Shown here: positions 1 to 9,470 of the stretch, piece after piece
How the letters are laid out: every line of letters starts with the position of its first letter
Position numbering within the stretch: the stretch's first letter is position 1
Assembly (NCBI GenBank): GCA_002386525.1
Contig: DGIS01000018.1
Coordinates: 65,887-129,886 of the forward strand
Direction of reading: 5' to 3'
Length of the DNA: 64,000 nucleotides
From: Sphingobacterium sp. UBA4616
Lineage (GTDB): Bacteria; Bacteroidota; Bacteroidia; Sphingobacteriales; Sphingobacteriaceae
The notes under the pieces: generated by a model
Seen by the model: only the letters and a program-made list of their open reading frames with translations
Databases searched by the model: none
Told to the model about the DNA's origin: nothing
Made by a program: the position numbers and the translations under genes

Positions 1-285
1 ATGTATTCGGACTACTACCTCGAAAGTGGAAGTCACTTAAAAATTGACGAAGTCACGTTGGGGTATCGATTTAAATTAAAAAATGACAGCTGGGTAAACA
101 ACCTGCGTGCTTACATGACTGTACAAAACCTGGCGACGATAACCGGTTACTCGGGCAACGACCCAGATTTTGTATTGGATACGGGTTTGGGGAATGAAGT
201 GAATGGGCAGCGCTTGGGGATTGACAGCCGCGGTCCTTATCCGAATACGCGGTCGCTTTTGTTTGGTGTAAATTTTAGTTTCTAA
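1..285 (+). CDS. SusC-family TonB-dependent receptor, C-terminal end (partial)
   Basis: This is the last ~94 residues of a SusC/RagA outer-membrane receptor whose body lies upstream of the window. The sequence shows the usual SusC ending: alternating barrel strands, the VQNLATITGYSGNDPDF segment typical of the last strands, and a terminal Phe (FGVNFSF), the C-terminal aromatic signature used for outer-membrane insertion. The frame is open from base 1, so the ATG at position 1 is probably internal rather than the start. A SusD gene follows 5 bp downstream, so the pair would form a SusCD glycan importer. The substrate cannot be read from this fragment. Confidence 0.9.
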   Translation: MYSDYYLESGSHLKIDEVTLGYRFKLKNDSWVNNLRAYMTVQNLATITGYSGNDPDFVLDTGLGNEVNGQRLGIDSRGPYPNTRSLLFGVNFSF

Positions 286-290
286 TTCCT

Positions 291-1937
291 ATGAAAAATA
301 TTTTTAAAATTTTAATGCTGGCGTGCGTCGTCAGTGCGTCGAGTTGTACAAAATTGGATGAAAATGCTTACGATGTTATTGTTGCAGAAGATTTTTATAC
401 AAATAAGAATGAAGTAATTTCTGCTGTATTGCGACCTTATACCCATGCCAACGCTTGGATATCGCCTTCGGGACAGGATGGCTGGTGGCGTCCGGCCGAA
501 TTATCGGCCGACCAATTGGCCTGGCCAACTAAAGGACGGCATGGAGAAGATAATGGCAAATGGAAGCGACTACATTATCATACCTGGACAGTAGATGAAG
601 GAGGTTTAAACAATGCCTGGGTACTGATGTACTGGGGGGTAGGTCTATGCAATAGCCCCATCGATATTCTCGAAAAATCTGATGTGGCCAGTATGGGGAT
701 TACAACGGAAGAAAAGAATCAATACATTGCCGAGCTTAAGCTTTTACGCGCATTGCACTACCTGAAGCTGATGGATCTTTTCGGAAATATTCCGATAACC
801 ACAAAAGCGCCGACCACTGCTGAAGAACCTCTTCCGGAGCCCTCTTCTACCAAAGAAGTGTTTGAATTTATTGAGAAAGAAATTCGAGATAATATTGACC
901 TAGCCCCAAAATTATCGCGGGCGATGTTGGGTCGGGTGTCGCAGGCTACAGGGTACGCGATGCTAGTCGAACTATATTTAAATGCTGAGAAATGGTATGG
1001 ACAGCCGAGATGGGATGACTGTATCGCGGCAGCTGATAAGTTGATATCGGGTGACGGGGGTGGTTTGAATGGTGCCATGGAATTAGATCCGAATATTAAA
1101 GACGCTTATGTTCCGACGAATGATCTCTCCAAGGAAACCATTTTTTCTATCGCTTATGATTATAAAATAGCGGATTTTTCAGCGGGTTTTCCGAGTGAGT
1201 TCTATCATTTTGTGCAGAGTGAAATCTATGGTGGCGGCAGAAACGGAAATAATGGGATTGTATTGGTTCCCGGTGTTTTCGGTCAGTATGCAGCAAATGA
1301 TCTACGGAAAAAGGAATGGTTTTTAAGCGGCCCAATGGTGAAATTTGTGGACGGTAAAATGGTTGAAGGATCGGAAGAGTACAAAGGTGAACAGCTTGTC
1401 TTTGTGGATTATATTCGTCGGGCAAAATCGGGGGGTACATCGTCTACCATGAGTGACGGTGAAGAAAACAGTGGAATCCGATTTAATAAATATAAAATTG
1501 GAAATAATGTGGTCGGTACGGTCAATGGTGTTAAAATACCTGTTGACGAAAATTACAACAATACCGATTGGAATGTGTATCGCTTGAGCTGGATTTATTT
1601 TGCGAAAGCCGAAGCGCTGATGCGCAAAAGCGGCGGTACTGCTTCACAAGTTGCAGTTGACTTGATTAATATGTGCAAAAAAAGGGCATTTGCTGATGCC
1701 GACTGGGCGGCAGCACAATACAATACGAGTACGCTGACGTTAGATGAGCTTTTGGCGGAGCGTGGGCGTGAGTTTATTTTTGAGGGGTTCAGAAGGCGTG
1801 ATTTAATCCGTTTTGGTAAATTTCATACCGCAACGTGGTGGGATCATAAACCTACTGCTGAAAACAAAACGGTGTTTCCGATACCTCAACAGCAGATATC
1901 GATGAATCCCAACTTAAAGCAAAATCCTGGTTACTAA
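291..1937 (+). CDS. SusD/RagB-family glycan-binding lipoprotein
   Basis: Surface lipoprotein that caps a SusC barrel and captures oligosaccharides (or other nutrients) for import. It has 548 residues, normal for the family. It opens with a lipoprotein signal peptide ending SASSC (Cys19), then the TPR-like helical body and the usual C-terminal region (AERGREFIFEGFRRRDLIRFG, residues ~485-505), the most conserved SusD segment. The gene begins 5 bp after the SusC stop, so the two are co-transcribed. A strong hairpin follows 61 bp downstream. Family assignment is certain; the ligand is unknown. Confidence 0.95.
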   Translation: MKNIFKILMLACVVSASSCTKLDENAYDVIVAEDFYTNKNEVISAVLRPYTHANAWISPSGQDGWWRPAELSADQLAWPTKGRHGEDNGKWKRLHYHTWTVDEGGLNNAWVLMYWGVGLCNSPIDILEKSDVASMGITTEEKNQYIAELKLLRALHYLKLMDLFGNIPITTKAPTTAEEPLPEPSSTKEVFEFIEKEIRDNIDLAPKLSRAMLGRVSQATGYAMLVELYLNAEKWYGQPRWDDCIAAADKLISGDGGGLNGAMELDPNIKDAYVPTNDLSKETIFSIAYDYKIADFSAGFPSEFYHFVQSEIYGGGRNGNNGIVLVPGVFGQYAANDLRKKEWFLSGPMVKFVDGKMVEGSEEYKGEQLVFVDYIRRAKSGGTSSTMSDGEENSGIRFNKYKIGNNVVGTVNGVKIPVDENYNNTDWNVYRLSWIYFAKAEALMRKSGGTASQVAVDLINMCKKRAFADADWAAAQYNTSTLTLDELLAERGREFIFEGFRRRDLIRFGKFHTATWWDHKPTAENKTVFPIPQQQISMNPNLKQNPGY

Positions 1938-1998
1938 GATGCTTTGGGTTAGGAGCGGTTAGGGGGGTAATTTACATTTGAATAATGTTATTATGTTA

Positions 1999-2025
1999 GG
2001 GGTACCAGCAGAGCTGCGGTACCCC
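1999..2025. terminator. Hairpin terminator between convergent genes
   Basis: An 8-bp perfect stem (GGGGTACC ... GGTACCCC), extended by an inner GCAG/CTGC pairing, lies between the convergent SusD gene ending at 1937 and the minus-strand lipoprotein ending at 2053. There is no clear T-run on either side, so its role as a bidirectional terminator rests on position and stem strength. Confidence 0.6.
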
Positions 2026-2052
2026 ATACTATAAAGGGATAAAAGGGACAAA

Positions 2053-2979
2053 TTAGTTTTGACGTTTAATGCTGATGTTTAGATAGCGACTGTTGTCATA
2101 TCCGCTCAAAGCATTGACGATAACGACACCATATTTTTCGTCTGGTGTCTTAAAGTAGAACATGCTGCCCACTTTAAGATCATTTAACGAAAGATTGGTC
2201 GTTTTGCGGGAAATTGCATTGTTCTGAATAACTGTTCCAGATGTTAAGGTGTTTAGAAATGTGGAGGCCTGATTGGTCTGTATACCGGAAAAATAGGTTG
2301 CCCGGCCTTTTCCGGATAGATCCGTAAAGTCGAAAGCTTTAAAGGGAATTGGACTGGCTTGTAGCGAATAGATATTATAGGAATAGGTAATGGCACCATT
2401 GGCTTCTACTTTATAGGTGCGATACATCCCCAGATCGATTTTTCCTGCATTCGCTTTGGCTTCAGCATAGGTATATGTTTTCCCTTCCATCAGATCAATA
2501 AAGCAAGCGCTGCTTTGCGCTGTGCTATCTGGCATATAGAGCACGCGATTGTTCAGATGGGCGTAATCTGATAGCACATTATAGGTCACTGAAGTATAGC
2601 CATCGCCCATAAATACGCCTTCGCTGTCCACCGCCATTATTCGAAAAGTGGTAAGACCCACCTTATCGGCCTTAATTTTATAAACATAGCGGAGGCTTCT
2701 TTTTTCGCCGTCTGCCAATGGGATTTTGAGCGCTGCTGCACCGGCGCCATTGTAAAAGATCCATACCTGATGCATGTCTTTGGAAGCTGAGCTAATCGTA
2801 AAATCGACATAGATGGAGTCTCCGGAAGCAACATCCTTGTAAGTACCAATACTAAATTCATTTTCTTGGTGCAGCGTCACTTTAACATCCGTAAACTGAT
2901 TGAAAATATTGTCGCCTTCCCGTTTGCAGGAAAGCAATATGCTGAAGAGGATAAGGAGCAATAAATATTTCTTTTTCAT
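2053..2979 (-). CDS. Lipoprotein of unknown function in SusCD operon
   Basis: 308-residue lipoprotein with signal peptide and lipobox ending LLSC (Cys18). The body is all-beta in appearance, with an Ig-like half (residues ~28-135, alternating strands such as SIYVDFTISSASKDMHQVWIFYNG) and a second half resembling lipoproteins found at the third position of SusCD operons. It lies 2 bp downstream of the SusD gene on the same strand and is certainly co-transcribed, which suggests a surface glycan-binding or auxiliary role. I do not recognise a named catalytic domain. The ending just before the 1999-2025 hairpin fits the last gene of an operon. Confidence 0.75.
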   Translation of the reverse strand: MKKKYLLLLILFSILLSCKREGDNIFNQFTDVKVTLHQENEFSIGTYKDVASGDSIYVDFTISSASKDMHQVWIFYNGAGAAALKIPLADGEKRSLRYVYKIKADKVGLTTFRIMAVDSEGVFMGDGYTSVTYNVLSDYAHLNNRVLYMPDSTAQSSACFIDLMEGKTYTYAEAKANAGKIDLGMYRTYKVEANGAITYSYNIYSLQASPIPFKAFDFTDLSGKGRATYFSGIQTNQASTFLNTLTSGTVIQNNAISRKTTNLSLNDLKVGSMFYFKTPDEKYGVVIVNALSGYDNSRYLNISIKRQN

Positions 2980-2981
2980 AA

Positions 2982-4841
2982 TTAGTTGTTTAGTGGATCG
3001 AATGTACCGCCTTCATAACCGATTGTTTGTTCGAGCAATGGAGAGGAGCTCATAAAGGTATTTGGCAGTGGGTAGAAATAATAATAATCACGGAAAGCAA
3101 AGGCTCCATTCGCGCTTTCTGCGCGTAAATTATAGGGATATTTGAAGTAATTCAATACGGTATCTCTATTGTTCATGTCCAAACGCTCGCGATGCATGAT
3201 CCCGGCAGCGTTCTTTGCTTCTAATATTTTCTTTAGAGCATCGGATTTGGTTTCGAACAGATACGTTTGGATCGTTCCTTCGAGGGTATGCATGCGACGC
3301 GTCCGTCGTAGGTCGTGATAGCGCTTGCCTTCAAAAGCGAATTCAATTTGCCGTTCGTTCATCAGTAGATCGCGCATCTGTTCTTTGTTGGCAGCAAGGG
3401 ACAAACCGTAATCGTATTTCCCCTGTTCGATGCCGGCGCGTTGCCGGATACTACGGATCAGTTCTTTAGCGAGCGCCAGATCGCCTGTTTCATTTGCTGA
3501 TTCAGCATAATTCATCATGACTTCGGCAAATCGGATTTCAATCCAGTCCATACCATTGCCGCCTATGTCATTGAAAATGCCCACAGATGCAGATGAAAGT
3601 GATGGATTGACAAATTTTTTGCAATAAAAGGATTTTATGGAGGATTCTCCGTCTGCATTGGTGTAGTTCCACTGTTTTCGTCCTGTCTTGCCGCTCAATG
3701 GCCAGTCTGCACCGTTATAGACGATGGTGTTTTTGAACCGTGGATCTCTGTTTTTCCAAAAAAGCGCATCATCATACAGGAGGTTATCCCCGTTGGCGGG
3801 TGTGCCATCTTTCATGCGATAGGCTTTGAGCAAAAGGGTGGTCGGAACATAATAATCTGCTGGTGCTCCGCCTTCGGAGGCGGGGCGCGATGCGCGTTCG
3901 ACAATAGTGTAACGCTTAGGTGATGTGGCAGAATAGGAACGAAGTAGTACCGCTTCTGTATTGGCTATGCCTTCTTTTAAAAAGATTTCATTATAGTTGG
4001 GCATTAAGGCCCGCCCAGTAGCTTGACAGAGTTCATAGGCTTCTTTGCTTGCCTGAAAAGCAGTTTGCCAACGTTGTGCTTCGTAGGGATGCGCTGCATT
4101 GTCGGTTGGATTAAACTGTGGACTGGCCCAGTATAGCAGCGCTTTGGCTTTCAGCGCTGCTGCTGCTGCTTTGGTAATTTTACCGCGGCCAGTGCCATCG
4201 TCCCAGGTTACGCCATCTAAATTCGTCATTGCAGCATCCAAGTCGCTGACGATTTGTGTAAAGCATGCTTTTGCGGATACCCGACCACTTAACTCCAGCT
4301 TGTCTGGATTTTGAGGGTCGAGTACAAGGGGCACGCCACCGTAGAGCCGTGTAAGCTCAAAATATACTATGGCGCGTAGGGCATAAAACTGTCCTAAAAA
4401 TTTCTTCTTGACCTCTGGTGGCAGGGTTCCTGCTGGAATATAGGCGATCGCATTGTTGCAGCGTGCAATGTCAAAGTAGCGGTTATCCCCAATATTGGTA
4501 CCCTGGTATTTGGTGGCAATGTATTTGACATCATTAAGTGTGATTTCCCCACTCAGACCCAATACTTTTTTGCTGGCTGCATTCGTTCCCGAAAAGTAGT
4601 TTTCGTCACTGGCATAGTGCATCTGCATATCGTTTGTTGTGACTTCATGCGGATGGGTAGGCATGATCATGCTATAGGTACCAGCCAGATAGTATTCAAT
4701 GGCACCTTCGTTGTCCCAAATGCGGGCGTCCAGACCACCATGATCTACGAGCTCAAAAAAATCATCTTTACAGCTCTGTGTCATCAGGGCTGTACTCGAC
4801 GCCACCAATAAGGCTATTATGTATGTAAAATGTCTTTTCAT
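2982..4841 (-). CDS. SusD/RagB-family lipoprotein
   Basis: 619-residue SusD homologue, slightly long for the family. It has a signal peptide and lipobox ending TQSC (Cys24), TPR-type helices in the first half, and the conserved C-terminal block LLMNERQIEFAFEGKRYHDL (residues ~490-510). It partners the SusC encoded 11 bp upstream and would bind the ligand at the cell surface. No associated hydrolase lies in this operon, so the substrate (glycan or otherwise) cannot be inferred. Confidence 0.95.
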   Translation of the reverse strand: MKRHFTYIIALLVASSTALMTQSCKDDFFELVDHGGLDARIWDNEGAIEYYLAGTYSMIMPTHPHEVTTNDMQMHYASDENYFSGTNAASKKVLGLSGEITLNDVKYIATKYQGTNIGDNRYFDIARCNNAIAYIPAGTLPPEVKKKFLGQFYALRAIVYFELTRLYGGVPLVLDPQNPDKLELSGRVSAKACFTQIVSDLDAAMTNLDGVTWDDGTGRGKITKAAAAALKAKALLYWASPQFNPTDNAAHPYEAQRWQTAFQASKEAYELCQATGRALMPNYNEIFLKEGIANTEAVLLRSYSATSPKRYTIVERASRPASEGGAPADYYVPTTLLLKAYRMKDGTPANGDNLLYDDALFWKNRDPRFKNTIVYNGADWPLSGKTGRKQWNYTNADGESSIKSFYCKKFVNPSLSSASVGIFNDIGGNGMDWIEIRFAEVMMNYAESANETGDLALAKELIRSIRQRAGIEQGKYDYGLSLAANKEQMRDLLMNERQIEFAFEGKRYHDLRRTRRMHTLEGTIQTYLFETKSDALKKILEAKNAAGIMHRERLDMNNRDTVLNYFKYPYNLRAESANGAFAFRDYYYFYPLPNTFMSSSPLLEQTIGYEGGTFDPLNN

Positions 4842-4852
4842 GTCTTAAAATT

Positions 4853-7800
4853 TTAAATACCAAAGTTTAAACCAAAGGAAATCGTACGGATTGTGGGATA
4901 ATTGTACAAAGAAGAGGAATAGGGGTCGCGGTGTTTAAATGGTGCGACAATGGTCCATAGGTTATTACCCGACAGCATCAGCTTGAGCGAGCGTACATTG
5001 ATCTTATCTGTAAAGGTTTTAGGGACACTCCAGTTGAACACCATATTGTTGATCCGGATGGTTGTACCATCTTCTGCCCAGAAGGTAGAATTCCACTTTT
5101 TCATCATCGCAGCATCGTCATATCGTGGGAATTTTCCATTGGGGTTTTCCAACGACCAATGGTCTTCCCAAAAACTTGGAACATTCACGAATGCAGTAGG
5201 AGCGGTCATGGCTTGGGACTCATAGAATACCTTTCCGCCAAATACGGCCCTGAAATTGGTGTTTAAGGAGAACGATTTATAAGCCAAGCCAACGGTGATC
5301 CCTGTTGAAAAAACCGGCGATGTATTATCAAACATGGTGGTTAGGTCTTTTTCGGTGATCTTGCCATCGCCATTGGTGTCTTCGTATACGGTCCAGCCGA
5401 CCTGTGGTACTTTGCCGTCGATGGTATAGTTGGGGTTTTTGGCCAAGAAATTATCCACTTCCTGTTGTGTACGTAACATATCCTGATAGATCAGTCCATA
5501 ATTTGAACTGTTGTATTTACGGGAGTCTGTTCCCATTTCCACCTTCCAGTCTGGATAGGAGAAATCCCATAGCTGGAATTTGTTGAAGTACATTTGGGTC
5601 GTGTAACTTGCCGAATAGCCAAAGTTCATATTGGTGGAAAGTTTGAATCTGTTGGAGAAGGTGTTTTGGTAACCCAAGGAAAATTCGGTACCCCAGCCTC
5701 TTCGTTTCTGGTAGTTGACGACTGGTGCTTTGAATCCGGCGTACATCGGAAAATTCTCGTCGTTACCTTTGTCAAATACATCGTACGAGTTTCGGAGATA
5801 GTATTCGAACCCAAAGCTCAGTTTGTTGTCAAACCAGCGGGATTCTATTCCGAAGTTGAAGGTACGGTGTTTCTCCCAGGAGATATCGGGATTGGCAATA
5901 ATGGTTGGGTTGAGTGATGCGACCGGTGTTTCGCCGTAGAGATAGCCTGTATTGACGAGGTCGACACTGAACCGTTCTTGCCATAGCCGCGCTAACACAC
6001 GGTCTTCACCTACCAGTCCATAGTTAGCCCTTAGTTTTAAGTAGCTGATATAATTGAGGTCTTTAAAAAATTCTTCGTCACTGACCACCCAACCAGTCGC
6101 TACTGTGGGGAATACCCCCCAGATATTACCTTTCGCAAAATTGGAGGAGGCATCGACACGGGTAATCACTTCAAGTAGATACTTTTTCTTGTAATCGTAA
6201 TTGAGCCGTCCAAAGAAGGATCGTTTGACGGCTTCGGTGATTGATCGGTCGGACCGCGTGAAAGTCGATTGGTCGAATGCCCAATATTCATCTAAATTTA
6301 GCAGCTGTTGATTGGTCCAGTAAGCGGATAATCCTTCTGCATTGGAAGCCGACTGTTCTGCACCTACCATGAGATCAAGGCTATGCTTTCCAAAAGTATT
6401 TGCATATTGTAATACGATATTTCCCTGGTAACTATTCCCTTTACCCAAGGAGGGTAAAATCCTTGTCTTGCTACCATCCATACGAAACACTTTGTCTACG
6501 GTGTTGGTGTAGAGCTTGTTGTTGTTGCCTGTGCGTACAAACTCGTATAGATCGTAAGCCGGGAGGTATTCTTGGCCACTGGAAGATGTTCCCGAATTGG
6601 AGATCTGTATGCGGGCGCTGAATCCTTTGAGGTATTCTGGCGCATAATTTAGGGAGGCGTTAATGTTATAATTTGCGTTGCTGCGTTTTTGGTAGTAGCC
6701 TGAGTTGATGATTGCCAGTGGATTGGTATTGCTATTGGCATTGATGTTACTGAAGTTTACCGGTAGGCCATCGATCTGTATGGGTACCCATTGCGGCGTC
6801 GTAATCAGGGTTTGATAGAAGTTTTGATCGCGGTCGTCGGATAGGCTGTTTTGGCTATTGGTCTTTGTATTATTTACATTAAAGGCAATATCAGCTTTTA
6901 AACCGTCAATAATTTGTGTATTGAAGCCGGATCGGAATGAATATTTCTGTTGGCTCATACCTGCATAGTTACCGTCTTCTTTTTGATAGCTTCCGCCTGC
7001 AAAGAAGGTTATCTTTTCACTTCCACCGGAAATGGATAGGTTATGGCGTTCCATTTTAGAGGGTTTCCAAAGTTCATCATACCAGCTTTTATACGGATTT
7101 GTTTTTAAATAGGCTAAGTCTTCATCCGAAAAGAAGTCTGTGGGTTGGGCATTATTGAGTGCGTAGGTTTCGTTCAGTAATTTGGCGTGTTGATAGGCTG
7201 AAAGCATTTTTGGCTTTACCGTAGCGTCTGAGATACCGAGGTAACCGTTGTAGGTGAGCTGTGTCTTTCCTGCCTGCCCTCTTTTGGTGGTGACTAGGAT
7301 AACCCCTTTTGCTCCGGAGGCTCCATAAATGGCTGCGGATGCGTCTTTAAGAATCGAAATGTTTTCTACCATGGACGCATCTAGGTTTTCAAAGACATCG
7401 GATGATGAAATAATACCGTCAATAACATACAGTGGCTCATTGGTTACCCCTTGCAATTTGGCTTGGTCTGAGGCGAAAGCATTACGAACATTGAGGGTAA
7501 CTGCTGCTCCTGGCCTGCCCGAAGACTCGCTTACGCCCAATCCTGCGACGCGGTCGCGTAGGGCTGCGGCAATATTGGCTGCCGGGATGTCCTGGATTTC
7601 TTTTGGGTCAACAGAGGCCACGGCACCCAAGACTTCGCGCCGTTTTTTTGTGCCGTATCCGACCACGACAACCTCATCTATGCTGGTATTGGACTCGAGT
7701 CGGATTGTGATATTGGTTTTGCCCTTCGTGTCTATTTCTTGTACTTTATAGCCCACATAGCTCACAACAATAACTGTATTGTCTGCAGGAAGGTTGATAT

Positions 7801-8047
7801 GGAACACCCCATCTTCTCCTGTTTTTACGCCGGCTTTGCTGCCTTTGACCAGAATAGTTGCGCCGTGGACAGGCTTGCCGTCTTGATCAAGCACACGGCC
7901 GGTGACACCAGCAAATTTTGTGGAAAGCAGAAGTGGAGAATTTGTTGTTGGCAATGCAAAAACCGGGGCTGGCGAGAGCGCAAGCAGGGGGCAAAGAAGC
8001 TTGATACTCCGCTTTAGCAAAGATTTTTTGAAAAATGGATAATTCAT
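4853..8047 (-). CDS. SusC/RagA-family TonB-dependent outer-membrane receptor
   Basis: Full-length SusC transporter, 1064 residues from the ATG at 8047. That start gives a good Sec signal peptide (MNYPFFKK then a hydrophobic run ending PAPVFA); the same frame is open 22 codons further upstream but without signal character. After the signal come a carboxypeptidase-regulatory-like domain (TGRVLDQDGKPVHGATILVKG), the TonB-box region DEVVVVGYGTKKR, a plug domain (PLYVIDGI, ASAAIYGASGAKGVILVTTK) and a long barrel. It is the first gene of SusC-SusD-lipoprotein on the minus strand. No TAnnTTTG promoter was found upstream on that strand. Confidence 0.95.
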   Translation of the reverse strand: MNYPFFKKSLLKRSIKLLCPLLALSPAPVFALPTTNSPLLLSTKFAGVTGRVLDQDGKPVHGATILVKGSKAGVKTGEDGVFHINLPADNTVIVVSYVGYKVQEIDTKGKTNITIRLESNTSIDEVVVVGYGTKKRREVLGAVASVDPKEIQDIPAANIAAALRDRVAGLGVSESSGRPGAAVTLNVRNAFASDQAKLQGVTNEPLYVIDGIISSSDVFENLDASMVENISILKDASAAIYGASGAKGVILVTTKRGQAGKTQLTYNGYLGISDATVKPKMLSAYQHAKLLNETYALNNAQPTDFFSDEDLAYLKTNPYKSWYDELWKPSKMERHNLSISGGSEKITFFAGGSYQKEDGNYAGMSQQKYSFRSGFNTQIIDGLKADIAFNVNNTKTNSQNSLSDDRDQNFYQTLITTPQWVPIQIDGLPVNFSNINANSNTNPLAIINSGYYQKRSNANYNINASLNYAPEYLKGFSARIQISNSGTSSSGQEYLPAYDLYEFVRTGNNNKLYTNTVDKVFRMDGSKTRILPSLGKGNSYQGNIVLQYANTFGKHSLDLMVGAEQSASNAEGLSAYWTNQQLLNLDEYWAFDQSTFTRSDRSITEAVKRSFFGRLNYDYKKKYLLEVITRVDASSNFAKGNIWGVFPTVATGWVVSDEEFFKDLNYISYLKLRANYGLVGEDRVLARLWQERFSVDLVNTGYLYGETPVASLNPTIIANPDISWEKHRTFNFGIESRWFDNKLSFGFEYYLRNSYDVFDKGNDENFPMYAGFKAPVVNYQKRRGWGTEFSLGYQNTFSNRFKLSTNMNFGYSASYTTQMYFNKFQLWDFSYPDWKVEMGTDSRKYNSSNYGLIYQDMLRTQQEVDNFLAKNPNYTIDGKVPQVGWTVYEDTNGDGKITEKDLTTMFDNTSPVFSTGITVGLAYKSFSLNTNFRAVFGGKVFYESQAMTAPTAFVNVPSFWEDHWSLENPNGKFPRYDDAAMMKKWNSTFWAEDGTTIRINNMVFNWSVPKTFTDKINVRSLKLMLSGNNLWTIVAPFKHRDPYSSSLYNYPTIRTISFGLNFGI

Positions 8048-8382
8048 ACATTTAACTTGTTTATAATAGGTTTTAAAAAGCGTTTTACGGCAGATTAATT
8101 GGTTATCGTGCAAACCTGAACAAGTTCGTATTATCCACTATTTTGCGTGGACGATATTCCATTAAAGAATTGCTTTGTAACAGGTTTGTTGGGTAATGAT
8201 AGGGGTAATTTTTTAATCAACTGTCCTGAACTGTTGGCTTGGCTGTAAATGAAATGAGCGCAGCTACTTAAAACATTTTTTGGAATGGCCAAAATAAAGG
8301 AAGTGATATATTAAATTTATTTACTAAATATTTTAGTTTTTTTTTGTTATATTTGTATTGATAACCAAAAACTTAAATTATC
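8048..8382. other. Divergent intergenic region between SusC and Rpn genes
   Basis: 335 bp without a gene. The right end is AT-rich and holds the -7 box for the Rpn gene. On the minus strand I see no TAnnTTTG box for the SusC operon, so its promoter is either non-canonical or not recognised here. Confidence 0.5.
8348..8355 (+). promoter_or_regulatory. Bacteroidota -7 box for Rpn-family gene
   Basis: TATATTTG fits the TAnnTTTG consensus and lies 27 bp before the ATG at 8383. No convincing -33 TTG was seen at the right distance; the upstream sequence is nearly all A and T. Confidence 0.45.
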
Positions 8383-9360
8383 ATGGCAAGATTAAAATCG
8401 ATTGGTAAATATGTTGATCCCCGTACTGACTTTGGTTGGAAGCTTTATTTCGGGCGAGAGGAAAATAAGATTCTTTTAATCGAATTCCTCAATAGCTTAT
8501 TTGAAGGTGAGAAAATAATTTCCGATTTATTTTATAAGTCTATAGAGTATGACGGTGATCAAGAAGATATGCGAAGGGTTGTTTTTGATTTACATTGTAT
8601 CGGTACAGATGGAGAGATATTTATTATAGAGATGCAGCAGTTATTTCAGGAATATTTCAAGGATCGCGCTGTCTATTATACGTCACGTTTGATTAATAAG
8701 CAATTGTCAAAGGGGAAGAAGGGTAATGATTACTGTTTACCTGTGATTTATTTTATAGGGGTTTTAGAATTTAAACTTCATGGGGAGGATGAGGCTTTTC
8801 TTTTGCGCAAGACTGATCGTCCTTATTTCTATGATGTCGCATTATGTGATAAGACAACGCATGAAATCTTTTATAATAAGCTGGGGTATAAACTAGTGTC
8901 TTTGCCGATGTTTAATAAAAAGCCCGGGGAGCTTCAATCAGTCATGGATCAGTGGTTATATGTACTTAAACACTTGAGTACCATGGATAAATTACCGTCT
9001 TTTTTGGATAAAAGGATATTTGGCCTTATCTTTGAAATAGGAGAAATAGGTAAATTAACAGAGGAGGATCGGATGTCATACGAATCGAGTTTAAAACATA
9101 AGCGTGATGCAGAGAGCGTTTACAATTCAGCTATTCGGTCTGGCGAAGCAATGGGTCTTAAGAAAGGTCTTGCTAAAGGTCTTGCTAAAGGTCTTGCTGA
9201 AGGTCTTGAAAAAGGTCTTGCTGAAGGGCTCGCGAAAGGAGAGCATAAACAGGCTTTGGAATCTGCTCGAAAGATGCTAGTGAAGGGATATAACAAAGCG
9301 GATGTTAGTGATATTACAGGTCTTTCTATTGAAGAAATTGAAAAACTTAAAATGGTTTAG
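8383..9360 (+). CDS. Rpn-family PD-(D/E)XK nuclease / transposase-like protein
   Basis: 325-residue member of the PDDEXK_2/Rpn family, proteins related to recombination-promoting nucleases and often annotated as transposases. The N-terminal signature DPRTDFGWKLYFG (residues 12-24) and the catalytic core D69...E83-x-Q85 (FDLHC ... IIEMQ) are both present, so the nuclease centre looks intact. The C-terminus carries seven 4-residue repeats of the GLAKGLAE type followed by a helical tail (DITGLSIEEIEKLK) common to the family. The gene is more AT-rich than its SusC and GH43 neighbours and is a single-gene transcription unit with its own -7 box and a strong terminator, which suggests it was acquired on its own. 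Confidence 0.88.
   Translation: MARLKSIGKYVDPRTDFGWKLYFGREENKILLIEFLNSLFEGEKIISDLFYKSIEYDGDQEDMRRVVFDLHCIGTDGEIFIIEMQQLFQEYFKDRAVYYTSRLINKQLSKGKKGNDYCLPVIYFIGVLEFKLHGEDEAFLLRKTDRPYFYDVALCDKTTHEIFYNKLGYKLVSLPMFNKKPGELQSVMDQWLYVLKHLSTMDKLPSFLDKRIFGLIFEIGEIGKLTEEDRMSYESSLKHKRDAESVYNSAIRSGEAMGLKKGLAKGLAKGLAEGLEKGLAEGLAKGEHKQALESARKMLVKGYNKADVSDITGLSIEEIEKLKMV
9154..9237 (+). repeat. Seven tandem 12-bp repeats inside Rpn gene
   Basis: Seven in-frame copies of a 12-bp unit close to GGTCTTGCTAAA, encoding GL(A/K/E)(K/E) repeats. Copies 2 and 3 are identical and the rest differ by one to five bases. Because the unit is a multiple of three, copy-number change by slippage would lengthen or shorten the linker without breaking the frame. 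Confidence 0.9.
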
Positions 9361-9423
9361 TCATTTTGATCTAATAGGTGCATGATTTTTAAATCCAGTT
9401 AATAAGAGATTTTGTCTTTATAT

Positions 9424-9464
9424 AAGCGATGTATTTCTACTGTGTAGGAATACATCGCTTTTTT
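9424..9464 (+). terminator. Strong intrinsic terminator after Rpn gene
   Basis: A 17-bp stem (9424-9440 with 9444-9460, one G-T pair) closes a 3-base loop and is followed by TTTT. It lies between the Rpn gene ending at 9360 and the convergent GH43 gene ending at 9471, and the stem can act in both directions. Confidence 0.9.
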
Positions 9465-9470
9465 GTGTTA

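Noticed and set aside
758..1078. Minus-strand open frames inside SusD, SusC, TPR and GT genes
   Set aside because: They are antisense shadows of strongly supported coding genes with full domain matches.
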